Source: Bacteroidota bacterium (GTDB lineage: Bacteria; Bacteroidota; Ignavibacteria; UBA10030; SZUA-254). Taken from it: 49,762 nt of DNA. The notes beneath the pieces were generated by a model that saw only the letters and a program-made list of their open reading frames with translations, was not told where the DNA came from and did no database searches. This document shows, piece by piece, positions 34,791 through 45,500 of the stretch; position 1 is the first letter of the stretch, and each line of letters opens with the position of its first letter. The position numbers and the translations under genes were made by a program. The DNA lies in NCBI GenBank assembly GCA_020056225.1, contig JAGVIE010000020.1:70331-120092 (forward strand), read 5' to 3'.

Positions 34791-36986
34791 ATGCGAGCAG
34801 ATGAACATTCAGATAAGAAAGACAGAAGATATTGGCACTATGTTGGTTTAATTTCTTTTCTTTGGCTTATTCTCCGCAGTGTAGAGAATCCAAAACGGCT
34901 TACATATCCATGCCAGAGAGCGGCGCTTCCCCTTGCTATTAATTGGATTATTTCATTGCTGGTATTCATTACGGGAAGTATTTTAATACGAAAATTTATA
35001 AAAACATCTGCCGTCATAATTCTTGCAGCAGGGATTGTTTGGTTTACAGTTACATTAACGGATAATTCCAATGCCGAATTATTCGGCGCATCCGATCTGC
35101 CTGTTTGGGAAGTTTCAAATCCAATTTCAAAAGTTTTTGTGTTAGATTCCATACCACCCACAAAAGGTTCGCTTGCCGCCGGCGATGCTACCGTACCCGA
35201 CTCGTGCTTAAGTGACCCTGCTATAGACACCCTCTGTCTAATGCTTGCATCAAAAGGAACTTATATCCATAAAACTTTAGCGCATCCGGGTGGAATTGTA
35301 GGAGCGGACAATATTGTAATCATCAAGGGAAATTTTCAATGGACAGGAAAGGTCAGTACGAGCACAGATCGCATCAAGGGATTGATATGGCAAATACTAA
35401 GCCATCCCAACAGCTTCAACGGTGAAATACTAGTTTGTGATAATACGCAATACTATTCAAACACGATAGATCAAAACGACAATAATTCTGAAGATACAAG
35501 CCAGTCGATCATCGACGTCGTGAATACGTTTCACGCAAAGGGATACCCTGTTTACACGATGGACTGGAAATATTTAAATCCGGTTGATGGATTGGAATAC
35601 TCACAGGGCGATTACAAAAGTTGCTACATGTATGATGCGTCAACGAAAGTTTCATATCCGAAATTTCGTTCACCATCCGGCAAACATCTCATTTCCCTGC
35701 GATACGGTATATGGGATTCTCTTGCCGCACGATACGATTCCTCGCGACTCTGTATAATCAATTTTCCCGTTCTAAAACACCATAGTATGGCAGGCGCAAC
35801 GATTGCCGTTAAGAATTGGATAGGCGTTATGTCAACCGATAGACCCGATCTGCGGTATGGAGGTTGGGATGCGATGCATTACACATACTTGTTTTCTCAA
35901 TATGCTCTCGTTACAAGAATTATGGCAGTAACCTATCCACGACTTTCTATAGTTGATGCGGCATGGACTTCGAGGTGGGGAAATATTTCTCCCGATCTTG
36001 TGTCCAACACAAAAGTTTTGCTCGCCTCAACTGATCCCGTTTCTGTTTCATGGTACGCCGCAAAATATATTCTCACACCTATCGCCGCCAGACCATTAGA
36101 AACCGATCCCGACTTACCGGATGGTAAATACCATAACTCGTTGACAAACTGGACAACTTTCCTGCATGACTCTGCTGGACTACCTTGTACGATGGATTCA
36201 AACAATATTTCCGTATACGGACGGGAAACTTTACTCCAAACAAATTTTCCTGCAATGCCTGTATTATCTTCACCTATAAGTGGCGCTGCAAACCAATTAA
36301 CGGTCTTGAATTTGAATTGGAACACATCATCATACGCTATATACTACCATTTACAGGTATCTCTTGATACTCTTTTTTCGAATCTGCTTGTCAACGATTC
36401 GACGTTGACCGTGCCGACCTATAACCTGGAACAATTGCTCAATTCTACAACTTATTATTGGCGCGTGAGGGCAATAAATAGTGTGGGATCGAGCGACTTC
36501 TCAGTTAGTTGGAACTTCACAACCGGTAATTCAATAACAAGAACGATTCAGATGAATGCCGGCTGGAACATGATTTCACTACCCTTTACAGATGGTGATA
36601 GTCTTCTGACCAATATATTCCCGACGGCAATTTCCGATGCCTTTGCATATAGTTCGGGAAATTATCAGTTCAAGGATACACTGCAAAATGGTGTAGGTTA
36701 TTGGGTAAAATTTAGTGATGCACAATCGATCATGATTGCCGGTACACCCAATATTATTGATAGTATTGAAGTAACAACCGGATGGAATTTAATCGGATCG
36801 ATTAGCAATCCGGTTCTGGTGAGTGGCATCATATCCATTCCAACCGGAATAATTAGCGGCGATTTCTTCGGTTATCAGAATGGTTATGCCGCCGCCGATA
36901 CCATTGAGCCTGGTAAGGCATACTGGGTGAAGGTAAGTGATAATGGTATGATAATTTTGGATGGATCGAATCTAATCAAGAAGTAG
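34791..36986 (+). CDS. Membrane-anchored DUF362 protein with FN3 and C-terminal beta repeats
   Basis: The 731-residue product begins with an ENPKRLTYPCQRAALPLAINW segment and two membrane helices (about 48-64 and 69-88), an N-terminus seen in large DUF362 proteins. A DUF362 core follows (DNIVIIKGNFQW near 180; CIINFPVLKHHSMAGATIAVKNWIGVM near 335; VLLASTDPVSVSWYAAKYIL near 410). It continues with an FN3-like domain (about 490-585, TTYYWRVRAINSVG) and two copies of a GWN(M/L)I...G.(G/A)YWVK repeat at the end. No ferredoxin Cys clusters, often fused to DUF362, are present. It is probably anchored in the inner membrane with its bulk outside; the function is unknown. Confidence 0.7.
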   Translation: MRADEHSDKKDRRYWHYVGLISFLWLILRSVENPKRLTYPCQRAALPLAINWIISLLVFITGSILIRKFIKTSAVIILAAGIVWFTVTLTDNSNAELFGASDLPVWEVSNPISKVFVLDSIPPTKGSLAAGDATVPDSCLSDPAIDTLCLMLASKGTYIHKTLAHPGGIVGADNIVIIKGNFQWTGKVSTSTDRIKGLIWQILSHPNSFNGEILVCDNTQYYSNTIDQNDNNSEDTSQSIIDVVNTFHAKGYPVYTMDWKYLNPVDGLEYSQGDYKSCYMYDASTKVSYPKFRSPSGKHLISLRYGIWDSLAARYDSSRLCIINFPVLKHHSMAGATIAVKNWIGVMSTDRPDLRYGGWDAMHYTYLFSQYALVTRIMAVTYPRLSIVDAAWTSRWGNISPDLVSNTKVLLASTDPVSVSWYAAKYILTPIAARPLETDPDLPDGKYHNSLTNWTTFLHDSAGLPCTMDSNNISVYGRETLLQTNFPAMPVLSSPISGAANQLTVLNLNWNTSSYAIYYHLQVSLDTLFSNLLVNDSTLTVPTYNLEQLLNSTTYYWRVRAINSVGSSDFSVSWNFTTGNSITRTIQMNAGWNMISLPFTDGDSLLTNIFPTAISDAFAYSSGNYQFKDTLQNGVGYWVKFSDAQSIMIAGTPNIIDSIEVTTGWNLIGSISNPVLVSGIISIPTGIISGDFFGYQNGYAAADTIEPGKAYWVKVSDNGMIILDGSNLIKK

Positions 36987-37018
36987 ATAATTATATACTA
37001 ATACAGAATACTGTTTAT

Positions 37019-38578
37019 TTATTCTTCCACCCGGAATTCCGCATCGTTCGGACGAATATCATCGTAAGATTTTCTGAGTGCATCATATGCGGCTCTACTC
37101 CCTCGTTGAGCTGCCTCGCGGTATAAGCGAATCGATTCGGCTTTATTTGGTTTGACGCCAATCCCCTTCTCATAACAGTAGCCAAGTGTAGATTGTGCAA
37201 GAATTGATCCATCAAGTATGAATTCCCGAAGCATTTTTATAATATCATTTACTTTTTCGGTATGCTCACTATTTTTCAGTCTGATGGCGTAAACTCGAAC
37301 TTTTGCATCGCGGCTTCCCAACTGCTCGGCATGCAGTAACAGCTCTATCGCTTTCTCACGATCCTGCTTCACCCAATGTCCGGTGTAATAACAAACAGCA
37401 AGCTGAACTATCGCCTCTCTGTATCCCTGTTGTGAAGCATTTTCGAGAAGTTTTAGAGCTTGCGTTTCAGTTAATTGATGATCAAAACCAATATCGATCA
37501 AACCAGACCAAACAAACTTTGCGGCTGGATCGCCCGAATCGACCCGATCGTTAAGCTGTCGGAAATAATCTTCTTTTCGTACTATACTCCACAACAGCAT
37601 CGGCGACCAGGGTGAATCGAACCGCATGGCGCGAAGATAGTAAACAGATGCCTGAATGAGATTCATCTTAACTCCAATGCCCTGCTCATATAATCTGCCG
37701 AGCATAGTAAGCGCTTCAGGACTTTCGGCTTCGCCGGCATCGTATAATGATTGCAGTGTATTCCTATCATGCGTGCCAAAAGAGATAAATGACATCAAGC
37801 TATCGGAAATTAACTTATAACGATTACCTACTTCATTAACAATTTCTTTCAATAAAGTCTTGTTATCCGGGTCCGGTATTGAATCATCCTTGAAATCCAA
37901 AAAAATTGGCTGCAATGCCGGCTTTTGATATTGGGGGATATTCGATTGGGCTGATTGCCGGGTATTCTGTGATTCATCTGTACGCAGATTTATTTTCGTC
38001 ATGATACCTTTAGCGGCAAATTCCTTTAACACTTCCTTTGCCGGAGAGAACCCTGAATCAGCCGCCATCTTAATCCAGCGATATGCTTCATCATAGTTCC
38101 TCTCAACAACTAAATTATCTGTCCGGAATAATCCATAGACACATTCGGCTTCTACCAAACCGCGTACCGCGGCATATTCGAAATGCTTATACGCTTCAAA
38201 GGGGTTCCATGGAACACCCCATCCGTTATTGAGAAGCAATCCAAAATTATACTCGGCAGTTATCAGGTGCTGGTCGGCTGCCTTGCCGATCCAGTATGCC
38301 GCTTTCACTGTATCGGGGGAGAAATCTTTTCCAATAAGATAACGCAGTCCAAGTTCATGCTGGGCGACAGGATCTCCGGAGTTTGCTTTCTTCATTGTCA
38401 TGAAAGCATCCCAGAGCACCTCAGCTGAATTATTCTCTTGAAGGCGAAACGGATTACGCTCGGGAGCGAAGTTCTTCAAGACTAGACTCTTTGTACTGTC
38501 AGCTCCGTGACTGTATATACCCGGAACGATTGATAAAGCTAAAACCATTATACAATTGCAGATTATTTTTTTAGACAT
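37019..38578 (-). CDS. Exported Sel1-repeat protein
   Basis: A 519-residue protein with a signal peptide (IICNCIMVLALSIVPGIYSHG) and about six or seven Sel1-like repeats in two blocks. Examples are AQHELGLRYLIGKDFSPDTVKAAYWIGKAAD near 70, ALTMLGRLYEQGIGVKMNLIQASVYYLRAM near 290, and AQSTLGYCYEKGIGVKPNKAESIRLYREAA near 475. Sel1 repeats are alpha/alpha solenoids for protein-protein contacts, often in periplasmic or envelope complexes. It converges on the DUF362 gene with only 32 bases between the stops. No partner can be named. Confidence 0.85.
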   Translation of the reverse strand: MSKKIICNCIMVLALSIVPGIYSHGADSTKSLVLKNFAPERNPFRLQENNSAEVLWDAFMTMKKANSGDPVAQHELGLRYLIGKDFSPDTVKAAYWIGKAADQHLITAEYNFGLLLNNGWGVPWNPFEAYKHFEYAAVRGLVEAECVYGLFRTDNLVVERNYDEAYRWIKMAADSGFSPAKEVLKEFAAKGIMTKINLRTDESQNTRQSAQSNIPQYQKPALQPIFLDFKDDSIPDPDNKTLLKEIVNEVGNRYKLISDSLMSFISFGTHDRNTLQSLYDAGEAESPEALTMLGRLYEQGIGVKMNLIQASVYYLRAMRFDSPWSPMLLWSIVRKEDYFRQLNDRVDSGDPAAKFVWSGLIDIGFDHQLTETQALKLLENASQQGYREAIVQLAVCYYTGHWVKQDREKAIELLLHAEQLGSRDAKVRVYAIRLKNSEHTEKVNDIIKMLREFILDGSILAQSTLGYCYEKGIGVKPNKAESIRLYREAAQRGSRAAYDALRKSYDDIRPNDAEFRVEE

Positions 38579-38865
38579 TTTTAACCTGCAGATTTATGAT
38601 GTGGAATTTTGATGAAGATAATGATATGTTTACCTGAACGATCGAATATGTATTACATAGCGGCAAAATTGTTTTCAAATGAAACCTTTCGCGCCCATGA
38701 AGCAATAGAAAGAAAATGAACCAACATTATCCCTATAATTCATATTAAGAATGAGTGAAATGGACATATATGTAATGTTTTGACAGAAACGAGATGCTAA
38801 AGTTTAAAGGGAGTGTAAGATCGCCATTGAAATAATTTTATTCATCTTAAGATTTTGCGGCGCGT

Positions 38866-40107
38866 TCAACTCAAAAAATGCACTACCATTCCATCTCTCA
38901 GCTTCGGCTCGAACCATGTCGACTTTGGAGGCATAATTTTTCCGGCATCGGCAATGGACATCAACTCTTCGATAGATGTCGGGTATAGCGCAAACGCCAC
39001 AGCCATCTCACCCGAATTTACACGGCGTTCCAGCTCATCCAAACCGCGTATTCCTCCGACGAAATCAATTCGTTTGTTTGTGCGGGGATCATCGATACCA
39101 AGAACAGGAGATAAAAAGTATTTCTGCAGAATGGAAACATCCAATCGTTCAACGGGATCAGGATTATTAAGAAGCCGGGAAGTAATCTTCAAACTGTACC
39201 AGCGATGGTCGAGATACATGCCAATCTCGCTTTTTGATGTCGGGCGGTATTGTGCCGGATTTTCTTTCACTTCAAAAACCTTTTTTAATTCTACAAAAAA
39301 ATCATCCGCGTTGCGTCCGTTTAAATCTTTCACTACACGGTTATAATCCATGATCCGCAGTTGATTATGCGGAAAGAGGACTGCGAGGAAATAGTTGTAC
39401 TCTTCCGTTCCCGTATGATGCGGATTAGCCTCGGCACGTTCCTTGCCAACCCTTGCCGCAGCCGCGGAACGGTGATGTCCATCGGCAACGTACAGGCAAT
39501 TCACACGTCGAAATGCGTCATTAATCTTTTCGATTGTACGTTTATCGCTTACTACCCATAACCGGTGACGTATACCGTCATCTGCAATAAAATCGTTTTC
39601 CGCAGGCGCAAGACGAATGCCATCCACTATTGCATCGATTGAGTTCTGTGCTTTATATGTAAGAAAGATAGGACCTGAATGTGCGTTTGTTACCTTCACA
39701 TGCTTCGTCCGATCGTCTTCCTTATCCTTCCTCGTTAATTCATGCTTCTTGATCGTATTATTCAAATACTCTTCAACAGAAGCACATCCAACAATTCCAA
39801 ACTGTGTATGATCGCTCATCGTTTGAGCGTAAAGATAGTAGCAGGGCAATTCATCTTCCTTAAGTATACCATCGGTGATGAGCTTATTCAGATTTTCCTT
39901 TCCCCTTTGATAGACACATTCATCGTATAGATTTGTGCCGGGGGGAAGATCGATCTCCGGTTTTCCGACATGAAGGAAGGATATCGGGTTGCCGGCGGCT
40001 TCAGCGCGCGCTTCTTCCGAATTTAAAACATCGTAAGGCTTTGCCGCTACAGCTTTAGCGTACTTTGGCAGAGGTCTGTATCCTCTAAATGGTCTGACGG
40101 TTGCCAC
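38866..40107 (-). CDS. DUF1015 family protein
   Basis: A 413-residue protein with the DUF1015 opening VRPFRGYRPLPKYAKAVAAKPYDVLNSEEA, the conserved LYVADGHHRSAAA (about residues 210-222) and a closing GKIMPPKSTWFEPKLRDGMVVHFL. The family has no settled biochemical role; the ADGHHR motif suggests a nucleotide- or metal-dependent enzyme, as inference. It starts with GTG at 40107 downstream of serA. The order serC, serA, DUF1015 recurs in Bacteroidota, so a link to serine or one-carbon metabolism is plausible. Confidence 0.88.
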   Translation of the reverse strand: MATVRPFRGYRPLPKYAKAVAAKPYDVLNSEEARAEAAGNPISFLHVGKPEIDLPPGTNLYDECVYQRGKENLNKLITDGILKEDELPCYYLYAQTMSDHTQFGIVGCASVEEYLNNTIKKHELTRKDKEDDRTKHVKVTNAHSGPIFLTYKAQNSIDAIVDGIRLAPAENDFIADDGIRHRLWVVSDKRTIEKINDAFRRVNCLYVADGHHRSAAAARVGKERAEANPHHTGTEEYNYFLAVLFPHNQLRIMDYNRVVKDLNGRNADDFFVELKKVFEVKENPAQYRPTSKSEIGMYLDHRWYSLKITSRLLNNPDPVERLDVSILQKYFLSPVLGIDDPRTNKRIDFVGGIRGLDELERRVNSGEMAVAFALYPTSIEELMSIADAGKIMPPKSTWFEPKLRDGMVVHFLS

Positions 40108-40145
40108 GGTAGTTCTTTCTTAAAATACATTAAAATAATAAAATT

Positions 40146-40190
40146 AGGACGCGCTTGCCGACAATCGTTTCACGATGCAAAACGCGTCCT
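40146..40190 (-). terminator. Nested hairpin between serA and the DUF1015 gene
   Basis: AGGACGCG (40146-40153) pairs with CGCGTCCT (40183-40190), enclosing a second small hairpin (ATCGT-TTC-ACGAT). On the minus strand a T-rich run follows the outer stem. It reads as a terminator or attenuator in the serC-serA-DUF1015 direction, ending only about 40 bases before the DUF1015 start. Confidence 0.55.
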
Positions 40191-40253
40191 TTAAGTTGTT
40201 TAATCTGCTGTTGAAGATGCCGTAGTATTTTTGAGTGATCTCTTTTGAGATAA

Positions 40254-41159
40254 TTATTTCAAAGCTTCAACGACTTTCTTCGCAATTTCTTCACCGACAC
40301 GTTCTTGCGCTTCAACAGTCGATGCGCCGATGTGCGGTGTTACCGAGACATTCGGATGTTTTATCAACTCATATTCTTCCGGTGTAGGCGGTTCAGTCTC
40401 GAACACATCCATCGCTGCACGTGCAACTTTGCCGCTCTTCAATGCTTCAAGGAGGTCTTTTTCCGATACCACACCGCCTCGTGCGCAATTGATAAGAACA
40501 ACGCCCTTCTTCATCATATCGAATTCTTTTTTAGTAATTGTCGCACCGGCTTTTTTATCCAGAGGGATGTGCAGAGATATATAATCTGAGTTTTTCAAAA
40601 CTTCACCCGGGGTTACAAATTTGATATTCAAGCCGGATTGTTTTACTGCGGTGTCGTAGGCAATAACATTCATACCCAGACCAATCGCACGTTTTGCCAC
40701 TTCACTGCCTATATTTCCAAATCCAAAAAGTCCGAGAGTTTTACCGGTTAGTTCTATACCTTTGCTGTATTCCTTCTTGGGCCATTTACCCTCGCGCATT
40801 TCGATGTTTGATTGATGAAGGAATCTGCTGAGCGCAAACATATGTCCTATCGCAAGCTCTGCAACGGATATAGAGGATGCACCCGGCGTATTCAGTACTT
40901 TTATGCCTTTGGTTTTGGCGTACTGTACATCGATATTATCAAGCCCGACACCGCCGCGGGCAATAACTTTTAAATTTTTGCCGGCATCGATTACATCCTT
41001 TGTAACTTTTGTGGCTGAACGTACTATTATCGCGTTGTAACTTGGTATCTCGTTCAATAATTCATCCGGAGTTAGTTTCTTGTCGACGATTTCGAAACCC
41101 GATTCAGTAAGAATCTTTTTTCCAATATCTTCAATTCCGTCGGAAATTAATATTTTCAT
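40254..41159 (-). CDS. serA: D-3-phosphoglycerate dehydrogenase, short form
   Basis: A 301-residue D-2-hydroxyacid dehydrogenase without the C-terminal ACT or ASB regulatory domains. Substrate and catalytic residues sit in NAIIVRSATKVT, NCARGGVVSEKDLL (Arg), FETEPPTPEE (Glu) and TPHIGAST (His). The NAD-binding loop is GLFGFGNIGSEVAKRA. It oxidises 3-phosphoglycerate to 3-phosphohydroxypyruvate, the first step of serine synthesis. The lack of an ACT domain implies no serine feedback through that route. It follows the serC-like gene by nine bases. Confidence 0.92.
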   Translation of the reverse strand: MKILISDGIEDIGKKILTESGFEIVDKKLTPDELLNEIPSYNAIIVRSATKVTKDVIDAGKNLKVIARGGVGLDNIDVQYAKTKGIKVLNTPGASSISVAELAIGHMFALSRFLHQSNIEMREGKWPKKEYSKGIELTGKTLGLFGFGNIGSEVAKRAIGLGMNVIAYDTAVKQSGLNIKFVTPGEVLKNSDYISLHIPLDKKAGATITKKEFDMMKKGVVLINCARGGVVSEKDLLEALKSGKVARAAMDVFETEPPTPEEYELIKHPNVSVTPHIGASTVEAQERVGEEIAKKVVEALK

Positions 41160-41168
41160 ATTTAATCC

Positions 41169-42242
41169 TTATTTAAGTTGTAAGATTTTTTCTATTGCCG
41201 AAGTAACTTCTTGTATGTCGCTCATGGTCAGCTCACCCATATGAGCGATGCGGAAAGTTTTCTCCTTTAAGTCGCCGTAACCGTTCGATATTTGCAATCC
41301 CACTTTACCCAAAGCGGAATTAAGGTCGCCTACGCTGATATTTCTAGTATTGGTTATTGTTGTGAGCGTCTGCGATGAAAATTTTTCGACGGGGAACAAC
41401 GCAAAATATTTCTTTGCCCACGCGCGCGTGTACTCTGCCATCTCGAAATGTCTTTTATATCTGTTATCCAATCCTTCAGCTAATATTCTGTCAAGTTGAT
41501 AATTCAATGCGAACATGTGCGACAACGAAGGCGTAGAAGGATATTGATGATCTTTTTTCTCGATATAACTGTAAAGATCAACAAGGTCGAGATACAATCC
41601 ACGGTTCTTAACAGTCTTAGCATGTTCAAGCGACCGCATTGTAACTGATGCAATCGACATACCCGGAGGAAGAGCAAGCGCTTTTTGCGTGGAAGTGATG
41701 CACACATCTATTCCTAACGCATCGACATCAATTTTCACACCGCTGAGGGAACTGACCGTATCGACAAGCCAATACACATCGGGATATTTTTTCTTTAATT
41801 CTGCAAATGGCTGCAGGTCATGCATAATGCCGGTGCTCGTTTCATTATGAGTTATAGTAAAGACATCGTACTTTCCTGTTGACAAATATTGATCGACAAC
41901 CTCGGGGGTTGTAGGTTTCCCAAGTTCCGCTGAATGTTTGTCTGCCGGAACTCCGTTCGCTTCCGCCATTTTAAACCACCTGTCTCCGAACGCGCCAACG
42001 GAGAATACGACTGCGCGTTTCGCTGTAAGTGAACGTATAGAACCCTCCATCAAGCCAGAGCCGGATGTTGTTGACAGCAAAATAGGATTTTGTGTGTACA
42101 TAACCTTACGCAGTTTTTCTGTAATTTCGCGCTGAAGGTTAGACGCATCTTTCGATCTGTGTCCGATCATCGGTGTTGCCATTTTCTGAAGAACATCGGG
42201 CGCAACTTCAGTAGGTCCCGGGATAAACAATTTTTTTCTCAT
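41169..42242 (-). CDS. Class V aminotransferase, SerC-like phosphoserine aminotransferase
   Basis: A 357-residue PLP enzyme opening with KLFIPGPTEVAPDVLQKMATPMIGHRS and carrying the Schiff-base lysine in CITSTQKALALPPGMS. It resembles the alanine-glyoxylate/serine-pyruvate aminotransferase branch rather than canonical E. coli SerC. Its position nine bases before serA makes phosphoserine formation from phosphohydroxypyruvate the likely reaction, and archaeal and bacterial members of this branch are known to do this. AGGAG about ten bases before the ATG is the ribosome binding site. Confidence 0.85.
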   Translation of the reverse strand: MRKKLFIPGPTEVAPDVLQKMATPMIGHRSKDASNLQREITEKLRKVMYTQNPILLSTTSGSGLMEGSIRSLTAKRAVVFSVGAFGDRWFKMAEANGVPADKHSAELGKPTTPEVVDQYLSTGKYDVFTITHNETSTGIMHDLQPFAELKKKYPDVYWLVDTVSSLSGVKIDVDALGIDVCITSTQKALALPPGMSIASVTMRSLEHAKTVKNRGLYLDLVDLYSYIEKKDHQYPSTPSLSHMFALNYQLDRILAEGLDNRYKRHFEMAEYTRAWAKKYFALFPVEKFSSQTLTTITNTRNISVGDLNSALGKVGLQISNGYGDLKEKTFRIAHMGELTMSDIQEVTSAIEKILQLK

Positions 42243-42578
42243 ATTTGTACGAACTCCTGGTTAGTGAATTTTTTATTCAAATATAATTTCTTTTATAGAT
42301 ATTAATTTTCAATCGAATTCTATCTATTGTGTTGACCACTATCCTGCAAATTTGGCTTTTTTATTAAAAAGGAGCAATATGCATGTTCGGCGGTACCGGA
42401 TCAAAAGATAACAATAGATAGGGATTATATCAAGATTTGCATAATTAACTATTTTACTTTTTTCAGGAATAATTATTCGTTAGTCGCGATTTCTTATGCT
42501 ACACAGTAAAGCGGTATTACATTTTTTAAAGATCAATAATTCTCCTTGTCATTGAAATATCGAATAGACCATAGGCAT
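42243..42578. other. Spacer between the RND operon and the serine genes
   Basis: It carries the serC-like promoter candidate at its left side and otherwise AT-rich sequence. A ten-codon plus-strand frame at 42379 has a good AAAAAGGAG site, but it is too short and lacks any other support, so it is not called. Confidence 0.4.
42278..42285 (-). promoter_or_regulatory. Candidate -7 box for the serC-like/serA operon
   Basis: The minus strand reads TATATTTG, an exact TAnnTTTG, about 36 bases before the start codon. A TTGAAA lies 24 bases upstream, somewhat further than the usual spacing. Confidence 0.4.
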
Positions 42579-45500
42579 CTAATCTAATACATTGTTTTCT
42601 TTTTTAAAATAACGGAAGACTTTCGTTTTAATTTTTTCTGTCCATTCATCAAGCAAAGAATAAGCCGTAGGCATCACCACCAGAGTTAAGAAAGTCGAGA
42701 TGGTCAAGCCGAATATGATAGCTACTGCCAGCGGTCGCCAGAATCCCGCGCTCTCGGCACCAATAACAAAATGGAATTCACGCCAATCGAAATCAAACCC
42801 GGTAGCCATTGGCAGAACCCCGAGAACCGTTGCAGCGGCAGTAAGCATCACCGGACGCAAACGAATCCTGCCAGCTTCAAGCAGCGCTTCCTCAAGAGAT
42901 AATCCGCCTTCATTATGTTTATGTTTAACGAAGTCAAGCAACACAATTCCATTGCGAACAACTATGCCGGCTAAAGCTACGACTCCAACACCGGTCATTA
43001 TAACACTCGCCGGAGTCTGTGTGACGAGCAATCCGAGCATAACGCCGATCAGCGATAGAAAAACCGACAGCATGATTACAAACGGGACTTTTAATGAATT
43101 AAATTCAGCCACCATTATCAAGAAAACCAGCAGTAAAGTTATAATAAACGCGTTGGTGAGGAAATCTGCCGCCTGTTGTTGTTCTTCTTCCGATCCGGTT
43201 AGTTTCATGATGTACCCCGGCGGCAGGCTTACACCTGCAAGTCGTGCCTTAATATCGCCAATGACTTCTGATTGCACTCGTCCTTCAACATCTCCCGATA
43301 CTGTGATTACTCTTTTCTGATCTTTGCGACGAATATCGGTGACAGCGGTGGTACGATTTATTTTCGCGACCGATGTCAAGGGGATAGATAATAGCTGTCC
43401 GCTTTGATTCATGAAGTTAACGCGCAAATTTTCAAGATCCGCCTGCGATGTACGCTGATCCTCTCTCAGTCTTACGCGAATTTTATATTCATCTTCACCG
43501 AGTCTATACTTTGACGCTTCAACTCCAGCGATTGCTGCACGAACGGTAGATGCAATCTGAGCTGTACTTGTCCAGAGAAGTCCGGCTTTCTCCCGATCTA
43601 TAATGATTTCGACTTCTGGTCGACCGGTATTATAATCATCCTTAAGATCAACAAGTCCCTTAACATCTTTTATTTTTTCTCTGATCATTTTACTTAGCGA
43701 AGCGAGTTGAGTATAGTCCTCACCCGATACTTCGACGCTGACCGGCGCCCCAACAGGAGGTCCCATTTCTTCTTTGGCAACCCTAAGATCAGCTCCGGCG
43801 ATTCCAACAGTCGATTTTCTAACCTCTTCGAGTGTTTGAAAAGTACTTTGGCTACGATTTGACTTTTCATAGAAATTGATCGCAACCTGCCCTTTATTGG
43901 ATGTACCCTGACCGCCGAAATCAAACGGATCATCAGATGTTCCGATACTGGTTGCTATAAACTCAATATCTTTCTTACCGGGAATTTCGTTCAGACGATT
44001 CTCGATCAATTTCGATATCGCGTTAGTTATATCCAACGATGTGCCGGAGGGCGTTTCAATACTTACGCTTACCTGCTGCGGCTCGGTGGCAGGGAAGAAA
44101 TCGACTCCTTTATTGAATAACGCAAAAAGTATTACCACGAACACAAGCAAGCTAAACGAAATCCAGAGGGTCTGCGCTTTATTTTTTAATGTCCATCGAA
44201 GCGTTCGAACATATTCCCTCTGCATCCACGGAAAAAAGATTTCATCTACCTTATGGTATAATATGGTAAATGGATTGTATTTCCTGTACCAGTGCGGATG
44301 CTCAAGATTCTGTTTTGCCCTGCGAATATCTTTTTTATAATTGATCCACTGCGCACTTTGTACCGGACTTATAACATAAGCGACGAAAAGCGAAGCGGTC
44401 AAAGTGATTATTAGTGTGAACGGAAAATACTTCATGAAATCGCCGACGATGCCGGGCCAAAACGCCAGCGGGAGAAACGCCGACAGCGTTGTTATCGTCG
44501 ATGTGAAAACCGGCACAAACACTTCGCCTGCCGCCGTTTTGGCGGCTACAACCGGATGTTCGTTGTATTCCTGCTGGTGCCGGTAAGTGTTCTCAATTAC
44601 TACGATCGCATCATCGACTAAAATACCCAGAACAAGAACCAACGAAAATAAAACTACCATATTCAATGTGAAGCCCAGGGCTGACAGGATAACGAACCCG
44701 ATAAACATTGAAAGCGGAATCGCGGTTGATATGAGAAGCGAATTTTTAAAACCAAAAAACATGAATAACGACATCACGACCAGGAACATTCCTGTCATAA
44801 TACTGTTCTCTAATTCCTTGACCATACGCTTTACAAACGTCGACTGATCATTGGAAATATCGAGCTTGATACCAGAGGGCAATTGTGTTTGTTCTTCCTC
44901 TACTATTCTTTTTACTTCATCTGTAATTCGGAGCAGATTTTCACCGGCACGCTTTCTAACAGCCAGAGACACGACCTCAGTACTATTCAACCTTGCAAAG
45001 GTTTGACGATCTTCGAAAGAAAAATTAACTGCCGCTACATCCCGCAAAAATATCGGTTTATCGTTCTGAATCTTAAGCACAATATCTTCAAGCGGTTTAA
45101 CTTCCTTGAATTCTCCGGGAACGCGTATCGTCAGGCTTTTTTCCTTCGTATCAATTGATCCTCCGGGAATCGAAAGATTTTCACTGCGGATTGCGTTCGC
45201 AACATCATCAAAACTGATCTGATAAGCATTCATCCTGTAAACATCGACGTTTACCTGAACTTCCGGTTGCAAACCGCCGGTAACATCTGCACGAAGCACA
45301 CCGGGGATACCTTCAATTTTATCCTGAAGGCTTTCTGCTATTTTTTTCAATCGCGCCAATCCGACATCGCCCCCAACATTGACAAACATGATTGGAAATT
45401 CGCTTATGTTGATCTCGGAAATTATAGGATCGAGAATATCGTCCGGAAGTTGCGCACGCGTAGAGTTAACCTTATCGCGGACACGGCGCAGGGCTTCATC

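Noticed and set aside
42379-42411. Ten-codon plus-strand frame with a strong AAAAAGGAG site
   Set aside because: Too short to support as a gene; the site can occur by chance in AT-rich spacer.
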